Of a stretch of DNA of 64,000 bases, positions 50,657 to 60,545 are shown one piece after another (position 1 is the stretch's first letter; each line of letters opens with the position of its first letter). The notes beneath the pieces were generated by a model, which worked only from the letters and a program-made list of their open reading frames with translations, did not search any database and had not been told where the DNA came from. The stretch comes from Proteles cristata cristata (Eukaryota; Chordata; Mammalia; Carnivora; Hyaenidae): positions 682,001-746,000 of the forward strand of contig JAESUZ010005523.1 of the NCBI GenBank assembly GCA_017311185.1, in the 5' to 3' direction. A program made the translations under genes and the position numbers.

Positions 50657-51950
50657 GGGGCAAGATGGCAGAAGAGCATGGAAGTTCTTGGCTTGTCTCA
50701 TCCCTGAAATACAGCTAGGTCAGCACCAAACAATTTTGGATACTTAGAAAATTGATCTGAGGAATAACATAACAATCTGCATAACTTGAGCCATAGAAAT
50801 CAGCAGGTACATGGCAAGGAGAAGTGAACTGGGGAGAGAGAAGCCATGGAAGATAGGGAGCTATTCTTGTGGAGAGAGGACACAGAAAGTGGGTAGAGTG
50901 AAAGAAAAGCACTCCCCCCAAAAGTAGCTGGAGAGGAAGAGAAAAAGTGGAAACACCCACAAGAAACTGAACAAGAAAGGGAGAAAGGAAAGGGTTTCAA
51001 TACCATTAGGACTCTAGGAACAGGGGACAGCAGACTCGGAAATTCTGCAGCTCAATACCTGGCAGTGCTCTGGTGGAGAGGAAGGAGCAGCAACTTCTTT
51101 CTCAACATGTCTCTGGAGGCAAAGGAAACAAAAGCAAAAATGAACTATTGGGAGCTAATCAAGATAAAAAGTTTCTGCATGGTGAAGGAAACAATCAGCA
51201 AAACTAAAAGGCAACCAATGAAATAGGAGAAGATATTTACAAATGACTTACTATATAAAGAGTTAGTATCCAAAATCTATAAAGAACTTATCAAACTCAA
51301 CACCTAAAAATCAAATAATCCAGTGAAGAAATGGGCAAAAGATACGAATAGATACTTTTCCAAAGAAGACATCCAGATGGTTAACAGATACATGAAAAAA
51401 TACTCAACGTCACTCATCATCAGGAAAATACAAATGAAAACCACAATGAGATACCACCTCATGCCTGTCAGAATGGCTAAAATTAACAACTCCAGGCAAT
51501 GACAGATACTGCCAAGGATGTGGAGAAAGAGGATCTCTTTTGCACTGCTGGTGGGAATGCAAACGGGTGCAACCATTCTGGAAACAGTTAGGTGGTTCTT
51601 CAAAAATTATAAATATAAGTGCCCTATGACCCAGAAATTGCACTACTAGGTACTTATCAAAAGGATACAGTTGTGCTGTTTTGAAGGGACACATGGACCC
51701 CAAAGTTTGTAGCAGTGCTATCGACAATAGCCAAAGTATGGAAAGATTCCAAATGTTCATCGATAGATGAATGATAAAGAAGATGCTGTATACATGTACA
51801 ATGGAGTTCACTTGGCAATCAAAAAAATGAAATCCTGCCATTTGCAACAACATAGATGGAACTATAGTGTATTATGCTAAGCGAAATTAGTCAGAGAAAG
51901 GCAAATATCTTATGACTTCACTCATATGTGGAATTTAAGATACAAAACAG
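50657..51950 (+). mobile_element. L1 copy with 5'UTR-like start joined to the ORF2 3' end
   Basis: Begins GGAGGGGCAAGATGGCAGAAG, the style of an L1 5' end, followed by about 450 bases of non-coding leader. At about 51115 (AGGCAAAGGAAACAAAAGC) it passes straight into ORF2 C-terminal sequence (ATGGGCAAAAGATACGAATAG, CACAATGAGATACCACCTC, GGAGAAAGAGGATCTCTTTTGC) and a 3' end cut by a SINE. The middle of the element is missing. No open frame over 100 codons on the plus strand. Confidence 0.7.
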
Positions 51951-51951
51951 A

Positions 51952-52188
51952 TGGGGGTTGCCTGGGTGGCTCAGTTGGTTTAGAGTCCAACTTTGTCTCA
52001 GGTCAAGATTTCACAGTTTGTGAGTTTGAGCCCCACATCAGGCTCTGTGTTGACAGCTCAGAGCCTGGAGCCTGCTTCAGATTGTGTGTCTCCCTCCCTC
52101 TCTGTCCCTCTCCCACTCTTTCTCTCTCTATATTTCTCTCTCAAAAATAAATAAACATTAAATTTTTTTTTAAAAAAGATATAAAACA
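51952..52188 (+). repeat. SINEC-type SINE
   Basis: GGGGGTTGCCTGGGTGGCTCAG to AAAAATAAATAAACATT. The flanks share AGATA(C/T)AAAACAG (51938-51950 and 52177-52189). Confidence 0.92.
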
Positions 52189-52424
52189 GGGGTGCCTGGG
52201 TGGCTCAGTTGGTTAAGCGTCTGACTTCAGCTCAGGTCATGATCTCATTGTTTGTGGGTTGGAGCCCTGTGTTGTCGGGCACTGTGCTGACAGCCAGCTC
52301 AGAGCCTGGAGCCTGCTTCAGATTCTTATCTCCCTCTCTCTCTGACTCTCCCCTGCTCAAACTCTCTCTCCCTCTCTCTCTCTCCCTCAGAAATAAATAA
52401 AACATTAAATTTTTTTTTTAAATC
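52189..52424 (+). repeat. SINEC-type SINE, directly after the previous copy
   Basis: GGGGTGCCTGGGTGGCTCAG, CTGACAGCCAGCTCAGAGCC, AAATAAATAAAAC tail. It sits in the duplication of the preceding copy. Confidence 0.92.
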
Positions 52425-53051
52425 TAAAAGAAAGCAAGCAAGCCAGCAAACCATGAGAAAAGAGAGCAAGAGAAGAAAGGAACTGAGAAGAACTATAAAA
52501 ATAACCATAAAACAAGTAACAAAATGGCAATAAGTACATACCTATAATAATTACTTTGAATGTAAATAGACTAAATGCTCCAATCAAAAGACATAGGGTG
52601 ATGGAATGGATAAAAACACAAGACTCATCCAAATGCTGCCTACAAGAGACTCATTCATATCTAAAGACACATGGAATTTGAAAGTGAAAAAATGGAAAGG
52701 CATTTATCATGTAAATAGCAATGAAAACAAAGCCAGGGTAGCAACACTTATATTAGACAAAACAGACTTTAAAACAAAGACTGTAACAAGAGACAAAGAA
52801 GGACATTACATAATCATAAAGGAAACAATCCAACAAAAATCCATAACAATTATAAATATTTATGCGTCCAACATGAGAGCACCCAAATACATAAAACAGC
52901 TAATAATAAACATGAAGGAAGTAATCAGTAGTAATACAATAATATTGTATTATTATACATATAATATATACTATATATTATATAGGGACTTTAACATCCC
53001 ACTTACATGTATGAATACATCATCCAAACAGAAAATCAGAAAAGAAATGTG
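52425..53051 (+). repeat. Old L1, ORF2 endonuclease part
   Basis: A 149-codon frame at 52606-53052 includes KAKTVTRDKEGHYIIIK-like wording (KTVTRDKEGHYIIIK), TIINIYASNMRAPKYIKQLI and ends RDFNIPL. It belongs to the endonuclease region of L1 ORF2. An AT-rich insertion at about 52930-52985 (TATTATACATATAATATA) interrupts the homology. Confidence 0.8.
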
Positions 53052-53175
53052 AGGGCGCCTGAGTGGCTTAGTTGGTTAAGCGTTGGACTGTTGATTTCAG
53101 TTCAAGTCATGATCCCAGGTTTGTGGGATCGAGCCTTGTATCAGGCTCTGCACTGAGTGTGGAGTCTGCTTGGGA

Positions 53176-53226
<51 letters not shown>

Positions 53227-53292
53227 CCCTCTTCCAGTTGTGCATGCTCTCTCTTTCTCTAAAATAAATGAATAAATGAATAAACAAACATT
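53052..53292 (+). repeat. SINEC-type SINE with long (TC)n
   Basis: GAGGGCGCCTGAGTGGCTTAG with about 48 bases of CT repeat at 53178-53225 and a TAAATGAATAAATGAATAAAC tail. Confidence 0.92.
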
Positions 53293-53348
53293 AAACAAAG
53301 AATCCCCTTCCTCTTCTGTCAAACAAAGAATCCCCTTCCTCTTCTGTC
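53293..53348. repeat. Perfect tandem duplication, 28 bp x 2
   Basis: AAACAAAGAATCCCCTTCC... (28 bases) occurs at 53293-53320 and again at 53321-53348 without a mismatch, between two SINEs. Confidence 0.9.
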
Positions 53349-53370
53349 AAAATGCTAAGTGCATTTTTCT

Positions 53371-53607
53371 TTTTTTTTAATTTTTAAAAAATATTTTAAT
53401 GTTTTTTATTTATTTCTGAGAGAGAGAGAGAGAGACAGTGTGAGCAGGGGAGGGTCAGAAAGAGGGAGACACAGAATCTGAAGCAAGCTTCAGCCTCTGA
53501 GCTAGCTGTCAGCACAGAGCCCGATGCGGGGCTCTAACCCAGGAATGGTGAGATCATGACCTGAGCCAAAGTCGGACGCTTAACCAACTGAGCCACCCAG
53601 GCGCCCC
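53371..53607 (-). repeat. SINEC-type SINE
   Basis: Reverse complement GGGGCGCCTGGGTGGCTCAG, GGTCATGATCTCACCATTC and an AAATAAATAAAAAACATTAA tail. Confidence 0.93.
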
Positions 53608-53817
53608 TCTTTTTTTTTAATTTTTAAAAACATGTTTTATTTATTTTTGAGAGTGCACAAGTTGGGGAAAGGCAGAGAGAAGAGGGATAGAGGGGATCTA
53701 AGGTGGGCTCTGTGCTGACAGCAGTGAGCCTGATGTGGGACTCAAACTCATGAAGCACGAGATTATGACCTGAGCTGAAGTTGGACACTCAACCAACTGA
53801 GCCTCCCAGGCCCCCCA
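53608..53817 (-). repeat. SINEC-type SINE, older, next to the previous copy
   Basis: Reverse complement GGGGGGCCTGGGAGGCTCAG, CATAATCTCGTGCTTCATG and a TAAATAAAACATG tail. Confidence 0.9.
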
Positions 53818-54229
53818 GTACATTTTTCTTAATAGATGGCTTGGGGGAAGGACATATGTGTGAGAGGGAATTTTATACAAACTTTGACTTTTTGGCTCTT
53901 TTGTCTTCCAAGAGCCTATATTTCCCTCTCTTGTTTATTTTCTTTTTACCAACCAGGCTTCAAAAGTCATTCTTCCCCCCTTTTCTAGCATTTTTGTAAA
54001 GATGTTAAGACATACAGAAAAGTTTAAATAATTTTCCAGACAATTCTCATATATTTATCACTTAGATTCTACAATTAATATAATTTTTGCTTATTACATA
54101 TTGGTGAAATTGTCCATCCATCAATCCATTTTATTTTTGATGAATTTCATAGTAAATTGTCCTCATCACTACATTTCCCCTTAAATACTTTATCGTGAGT
54201 ATTATTAAATAGAGGTCAATATTTCTTTA
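53818..54229. other. AT-rich sequence, probable old L1 start
   Basis: From about 54000 (AGACATACAGAAAAGTTTAAATA, CATCCATCAATCCATTTTA) the text is typical of reverse L1 3'UTR; the first part is unclassified. Confidence 0.5.
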
Positions 54230-54427
54230 CAATTTTTAAACTATTTTGTTTTTGAGAAAGAGAGCCTGAGCAGGTGAGGGGCAGAGGAAGGAGAGAGAGA
54301 ATCCCAAGCAGACTCCATGGCCAGCGTGGAACCCAATCCAGGGCTTGAGTCCATGACCTTGACATCATGACTTGAGGGGAAATCAAGAGTCAGGTGCTTA
54401 ACCTACTAAACCACTCAGGTGCTCCCT
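54230..54427 (-). repeat. SINEC-type SINE, old
   Basis: Reverse complement GGGAGCACCTGAGTGGTTTAG, CATGATGTCAAGGTCATGG and AAACAAAATAGTTT tail. Strongly diverged. Confidence 0.85.
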
Positions 54428-54429
54428 CT

Positions 54430-57400
54430 TTACAATTTTTAATATAAAATACACATTAAATGAAAAGCACAAGTATTTACTATACATTTGCTAAATTTTA
54501 ATAATTGCACACATCTATGTAATCCAAATTGCTGTTGAGATATAGAACATCACCATCACCCTAGACAATTTTCTTATGTTCCTTCTGAGTAAATCCTCTA
54601 CCACTCACTCAACACTGTTCTGATTTTTCCACCATGGACTAGTTTTGTGTTTTAGAATTTTCTATAATGGAACTATATGTACGGTATATCCTCTTTCGTG
54701 TAGGTTTATTTCGCTCAGCATAATGTTTTTGAGATTCATCCATGTTCTTTTTATCAGTAATTCATTCCTTTTTATTTCTGAGTATGAAATTCTATTCATT
54801 AGTAATTCATTCTATTGTATGAATATGGCAGAGATTATTTATTTATTCTTCTGCTCACGAACTTTTGGATTGTTTCCAATTTGAGGCTATTAGGTAAAAG
54901 CTGCTATGAATACTCTTGTGCAGGTATTTTTACATACATGTGCTTATTTCTATTGGGTAAATGTGAGAAGTGGAATTGATGAACCATAGGATGAGTTAGT
55001 TATCTTGAGCTTTATAAGAAACTGGAACATCTTTATCCAAAGTAGTTGTATAATTTTACACTCTCGCCAATGTTGGAGGACTCTATTGATCTGCAGCCTT
55101 GCCAATATTTAATGTTGTCAGTCTTTTAAATTTTAGCCATTTGTACATCTTCTTTGGTAAAATTCAAAACTTTGCCCAATTTTATTGAGTTATTCCTTTC
55201 TACTGAGTTGGCAGAATTCATATATTTTGATACCATTTCTTTGTCAGATATAAGTTTGCAAATATTCATTCCTAGTTTGTGGCTCACCGATTCATTTTTT
55301 ATATGTGTCTTTTGAAGAGCATAAACTAATGATGTTGAAGATTGTTTCATGTGCTTGTTTGCCATTTTTGTATCTTTGGAGAAATGTCTACTCAGATCCT
55401 TTGTCCATTTTTTAATGGGTCATTTTTCTTGTTATTATTGTGTCATAAGTGTTATTTGTATAGTCTAGATAAAATTCCCATATCAGGGGCGCCTGGGTGG
55501 CTCAGTCGGTTGGGCCTCCGACTTAGGCTCAGGTCATGATCTCACAGCTCATGGGTTCAAGCCTCGTGTCAGGCTCTGTGCTGACAGCTCAAAGCCTGGA
55601 GCCTGCTTCAGATTCTGTGCCTCCCTCTCTCTCGGACCCTCCCCTGCTCACGCTGTTTCTCTCTCTCAGAAATCAATAAAAAAAATTAAAAAATTTTCCC
55701 ATATCAGATATGATTTGCAAACATTTTCTTCCATTCTCTGAGTTGTCTTTTCACTTTCTTGACAGTGTATTTTGAAACACAAAAGTTTGAAATTTTGATG
55801 AAGTCCAACTTACCTATTTTTTTCTTTTACTGTTTGTCGTTTTGGTGTCATATTTAAGAATGCGTTATCAAATCCAAGGTCATGAAGAACTTTTTAATTT
55901 TATTTTTCTATTGTTGTAAAATATACATAAATTTAGCATTTCAACCTTTCTTTTAAAGTGTACATTTCAGTGGCATTAAGTATATCACATTGTTGTGCAA
56001 TCATCACCACTATTCATCCACAAAACTTCTTCCCTATCATCTCAAAATGAAATTCTGTCTGCATCTAAGTCCCCGGTAAACACTGCTTTCTGTCTCTATG
56101 CATTTGACTATTCTGGGTACCTCATATAAGTAGAATTATACAGTTCTTGTCTTTTTTTATCTGGCTTATTTACCTTAACATAACATCTTCAAGGATTATT
56201 CATGTTATAGCATACATCACAATTTCCTTATTTCTTAAAGTTAGATAATATTCCATTGTATGTTTATCAACATGTTTTGTTGTTTTTCATCTATTGAACA
56301 TTTGGGTTATTTCCATCTTTTGGTTATTTAGAATAATGCTACTATGAACACTCTTATACTAGAATCTGTCAAGTATTTGCTTTCAATTCTTTTGTGTGTA
56401 AACACAGAAGAAGAATTGCTGGATCAAATGGCAAATCAATGCTTACTTTTTTGAGGAACTGCACAATCATTAGGATTTACTCCTATATTTTTCTTCTCAG
56501 AGTTTTACAGTTTTTATTCTACGTTTAAGTTTTTGATCCACTTTGGGTGAATTTATATTTATGGTGTGAGGTAAGGTTCCAAATTCATTCTTTTGTATGT
56601 GGCTATCCAGTTGTCCCATCCCCAATGTTGAAAAGGCTATCTTTCCCCCACTGAATGGTGTTGGCACCATGGCAGAGAATCAGTTGGCCATAGATGTATA
56701 AGATTATTTCTGGACTCCCACTTCATTTCACTTATGTATGTCTCTGTCCTGGTGCTAGTAAATTTTAAAACTGGGAAGTGTCAGTCTTCCTATTTTGTTC
56801 AGGATTTTTCAGGATTGTTTTGGCTCCTATGATTCCCTTGAAATTCCATGTGAATTAGAATCAACTCATCAATTTGTATAAAGAAGTTAGCTGGAATTCC
56901 GTTAGTGATTACACTGAATCTATAGATCAGTTTGAGGAGTACTGCTATCTTAACAATATTAAGTCTTTTGATCCATGAATGTGGGAAGTTTCTCCATTTA
57001 TTTAGATCTTCTTTAATTTCTTTCAACAATGCATTGTATTTTTTTAAGTATAAGCTTTGCACTTCTTTTGTGAAATTTATTCCTAATACTCTACTTTTTG
57101 ATGCTATTGTAAAGGGAAGTGCTTTCTTAATTTCATTTTCAATTGATCCTTGCAAGTATATTAAAATATAATCCATTCTTGTATATTGACCTTTATCCTG
57201 CAACCTTGCTGAACTAATTTATTAGTTCTAAAAGGCCTTCAGTGGCTTCTTTAGGATTTTCAAAATACTATATCAAATTATCTATGAATAGAAATAGTTT
57301 TACTTTTTCCTTTCCAGTCTGAATGCCTACTATTTCTTTTTCTTGCTTAATGGCCTTGGACAAAACTGCCTATACAATGTTGAATAGAAGTGGTGAGAGC

Positions 57401-57745
57401 ATATATCCTTGTTTCATTCCTGATCTTAGGGGAAACCACACAGTGTTTTACCATTAATTATGCTGCTACTTGTGGGGTTTTGGAGATGCTCTTTATTAAG
57501 TTGAGAAAATTTCCTTCTATTTCTAGTTGAGTATTTTTAATCATAAAGGAGTTTGGATTTTGTCAAATGTTTTTTTCTGCATCTATTAAGATTATCATGT
57601 GATTTTGTTTTCATTCCATTGAATGATATATTACATTAGTTGATTTTCAATGTTAAACTAACCCTGCATTTCTGGGATAAATCCTATTAGTCAGAGTGTA
57701 TACTTCATTTTATATGTTTGTTGGATTTGGTTTGCTAGTATGTTC
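54430..57745 (-). repeat. Old L1, long ORF2 to 3'UTR tract, with a SINE inside
   Basis: CGCTCAGCATAATGTTTTTGAG, TTGATCCACTTTGGGTGAAT, ATCCATGAATGTGGGAAGTTTC, GACCTTTATCCTGCAACC and TTTTTCTGCATCTATTAAGATTATC are ORF2 phrases in reverse. A minus frame of 135 codons (56799-57203) reads IKRLNIVKIAVLLKLIYRFSV-like reverse-transcriptase text. More than one L1 copy may be present, since 3'-end text recurs near 54.7 and 56.2 kb. Confidence 0.8.
55487..55695 (+). repeat. SINEC-type SINE inside L1
   Basis: GGGGCGCCTGGGTGGCTCAG, box B GGTCATGATCTCACAGC. A 12-bp duplication TTCCCATATCAG flanks it (55475-55486, 55696-55707). Confidence 0.95.
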
Positions 57746-57757
57746 TTGAGAATTTTT

Positions 57758-57968
57758 TTTTAATGTTTTATTTATTTCTAGACGAGAGAGAAGAGACAGC
57801 ATGAGCAGGGGAGGGTCAGAGAGAGAGGGAGTCACAGACTGAAACAGGCTCCAGGCTCTGAGCTGGCAGTCAGCACAGAGCCCGACGCGGGGCTCAAACC
57901 CACGAACCGTGAGATCATGACCTAAGCGAAAGTCGGACGCTTAACCAACTAAGCCACCCAGGCGCCCC
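57758..57968 (-). repeat. SINEC-type SINE inside L1, young subtype
   Basis: Reverse complement GGGGCGCCTGGGTGGCTTAG, GATCTCACGGTTCGTGGG. A near-perfect 17-bp duplication TGTTCTTGAGAATTTTT / TGTTCTTGCGAATTTTT flanks it. Confidence 0.94.
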
Positions 57969-58960
57969 TGTTCTTGCGAATTTTTGACTCCATATTTGTA
58001 AGAGACAATGGTCTGAAGTATTCTTGTCCAGCCTTTGTCTGATTTTAGCATTGGAGTAATACTTGCCTCAGAAGGATTTGGAAAGTGCCAGTGCCTCTTC
58101 TAGTTTTGGAAGAGTTTGTGAAGAACTGGTATTAATTCTTTGAATGTTTGGTAGAATTCAGCAATGAGGCTATCTTAGCCTGGGCTTATCTTTGTGGTTA
58201 GTTTTATAAAATTATTTAATCTTTTTACTTGTTATAGATCTATTCAGAAGGTCTATTTCTAGCTTGAGTCAGTTTCAATAATTAGTGTTCCAGCTCACTC
58301 CAAAATACATTCCCCTTTCCATTATTTGTTGGCAAACATTTGCACATAGGATTCCTTTAAAGTCCTTTTATATTCATAAGATTGGTAGTAATGTCCCACT
58401 TTCATTTCTGACTCTAGTAATTTGAGTCTTCTTTTTTTCCTTTGTCAAACTAGTTAAAAGTTTACCAGTTATATTTATCATTAGGAAGAGCCAGATTTTT
58501 GTTTCAGATCTTTATTTTCTATTCTCTATTTCATTTTTTCTGCTCTGATTTTTATCATTCCCTTCCATTTATAGATTTAGTTTGTTCTTCTTTTTCCAGT
58601 GTTTTAAGGTTGAAGTTTATTGATTTGAGATCTTCCCCTCTCCCCTCCCTGTAATGTATGCATGTACAGATACAAATTTGTCTCTAAGCACTGTTTTAGT
58701 TGTATCTCATAAATTTTGGTATATTGTGCCTTGATTTTTACTCATTGCTAAGTATTTCTGATTTTCCATTTGATTTCTTTTTTGACCTATTGGTTATTTA
58801 GGACCACTAAATCAATTAGAATATATAGATTTAAATGTTTCCATAGCTATTTCCATTCTTGGAATGGTTACTTATGAAATTTTCAACATGCATGTTAAAT
58901 ATTCATGTGTAACGATGTCTCATACCATCACTTCAAAAATATGAAAATGTCAGAACATTA
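57969..58960 (-). repeat. Old L1, ORF2 endonuclease/reverse-transcriptase remnant
   Basis: GAAGTATTCTTGTCCAGCC, TAGAATTCAGCAATGAGGC and TTAGGAAGAGCCAGATTTTTG read in reverse as ORF2, upstream part of the element to the left. Frames are broken. Confidence 0.65.
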
Positions 58961-59032
58961 TTTCTGATCATTTTCCTCCAAAGTTCTATACTGTTGCTAT
59001 CCAATATTTTACTTTAATCCTTCTTCTAACTG
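58961..59032. other. AT-rich sequence left of the ATGT repeat
   Basis: Nothing recognised. Confidence 0.3.
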
Positions 59033-59233
59033 TGTATGTATGTATGTATGTATGTATGTATGTATGTATGTATGTATTATGTATTTATTGACAGAGAGAG
59101 AGAGAGGGAATCCCAAGCAGGTTCCACACTGTCAGCACAGAGCCCAACTTGGGGCTTGATCTTACCAGCCCCTCATGACCTGAGCCAGAATCAAGAGTTT
59201 GTCACTTAACCAACTGAGCCACCCAGGCATCAC
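59033..59233 (-). repeat. SINEC-type SINE with tail expanded into (TGTA)11
   Basis: Reverse complement GTGATGCCTGGGTGGCTCAG. The tail is eleven exact TGTA units at 59033-59076, then TTATGTATTTATTGAC. Second SINE in the window with this kind of tail. Confidence 0.9.
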
Positions 59234-59870
59234 ACTTCAGTCCTTATTTTTAATATCACAAACTAGGCATTAATGTTGTTCTTGTTATACCAACAATTTT
59301 TTAAACTATATTTACATATACATTACTACTTTGTTCATTACTCTTCCTAAGCATATCCTTTTAGAATTTGGTTTAGTAAGAGAATGATAAAGGTAAACTC
59401 TTAATTTTTGTTTTATATCTAAATGTCTTTAATTTCATTCTTGAAAGATGGTCAGCTGGGTTAACAGTTACTCTTTTAGCATTTATAGATATTATTTCAT
59501 GAATGTTTATTCACTTAATATATTTCACTCATTATTATGTAATTATAATTTGGAATGAATAAAAATCAATATAATATACAAAAATTTTTATATTATATAA
59601 TATGTTATATTATAATATTCTTATTTCATTAATCTTATTTCTTTGCAGAGTATCACTTTTTTCTGTCTTCCTGCTTTTAAGATCTGCTTTTAGTCTCTTT
59701 TATTCTACAATTGCACTCTGATGTGTTTAGGTATTTTATCAGTCCTAGAAAATTCTTGTCAAATATTGCCTTTGCTCCATTTTCCCTAATCTTTTCTGGG
59801 ACTCTAATTACACTTATTTGAGATCTCATTTTGTCCTCTACTTCTAATTATTTTAAATTTAAAATTTTTT
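59234..59870. other. AT-rich intergenic sequence, probably old LINE
   Basis: Contains an AT-rich palindromic stretch at about 59575-59625 (TTATATTATATAATATG). No gene. Confidence 0.4.
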
Positions 59871-60545
59871 TCCACATAAAAAAATTTTCATTGTTCCCAC
59901 CTGGTCCACAGCTTCAAACAATGTCTGGAAAGTGTATAAGCAACTATTCAGGTGACAGGTGGAATCCCCAATGCCAGGGACTGAAGCAGTGCCCCTTGAA
60001 GGTCACTGAATTCAGGAGGTCCCTAATTATGCTTGAGAGTGAGTCTTTCAAAGAAGTACTACCCAAGCCTGTCCTGTGGAAATTTATCAGATAGAAGCCC
60101 ATCTTCTTGATGAGTTTCATGTCCTGCCTTAGAAAGTGGTTCTTCAGGAAGTCACAGATAAAAGGGGCCGTACTGGCAGAGCACAGAAGATGCAGATCTA
60201 GAAGGGCCAGCTTCAATTTTTTTTCTAGAACCATGCAGGCCTGCAAGGTATCCAACATGTATCTGGACTCATATCAAGATGACACCTGCTTTTATTCTCA
60301 AAGAAGGCGCTGTCACCACACTGGTTTTGCAAGGAGGCAGTTGGTGCTCTTCTGTTTATGCTTTCCAACTCACAGATGACACACATCCTTTAAAGCCACA
60401 CTGTTTTGATTAAAATAATAGCCCAGAGAGAGTTAGGTGTTAGAGGTTCACAAATGCAAGTCAGCCAGGTAGTGGATAGTGGTTCTGGCCTCATTTCAAT
60501 AATTCTGAAGGATCTGGTGCCTTTTTTGGATACCAGGCACTAACC
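59871..60545 (-). pseudogene. FTL: Processed ferritin light chain pseudogene
   Basis: On the minus strand the order of FTL is followed without introns: CAGAATTATTGAAATGAGG, AACTCTCTCTGGGC, TGTGAGTTGG, GCAAAACCAGTGTGG, then a readable stretch [30 protein letters not shown] and [15 protein letters not shown], and finally ACTCACTCTCAAGCATAATTAG, the C-terminus and stop at about 60023. A 3'UTR follows to about 59871 (GTGGACCAGGTGGGAACAATG). Light rather than heavy chain, from KLIKKMG and LALLDLH. The N-terminal half is out of frame and many residues differ, so it cannot encode ferritin. Loss of introns and an A-rich end (about 59850-59870) indicate LINE-mediated retroposition. A duplication was not resolved. 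The coordinates of the upper end are approximate. Confidence 0.9.
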
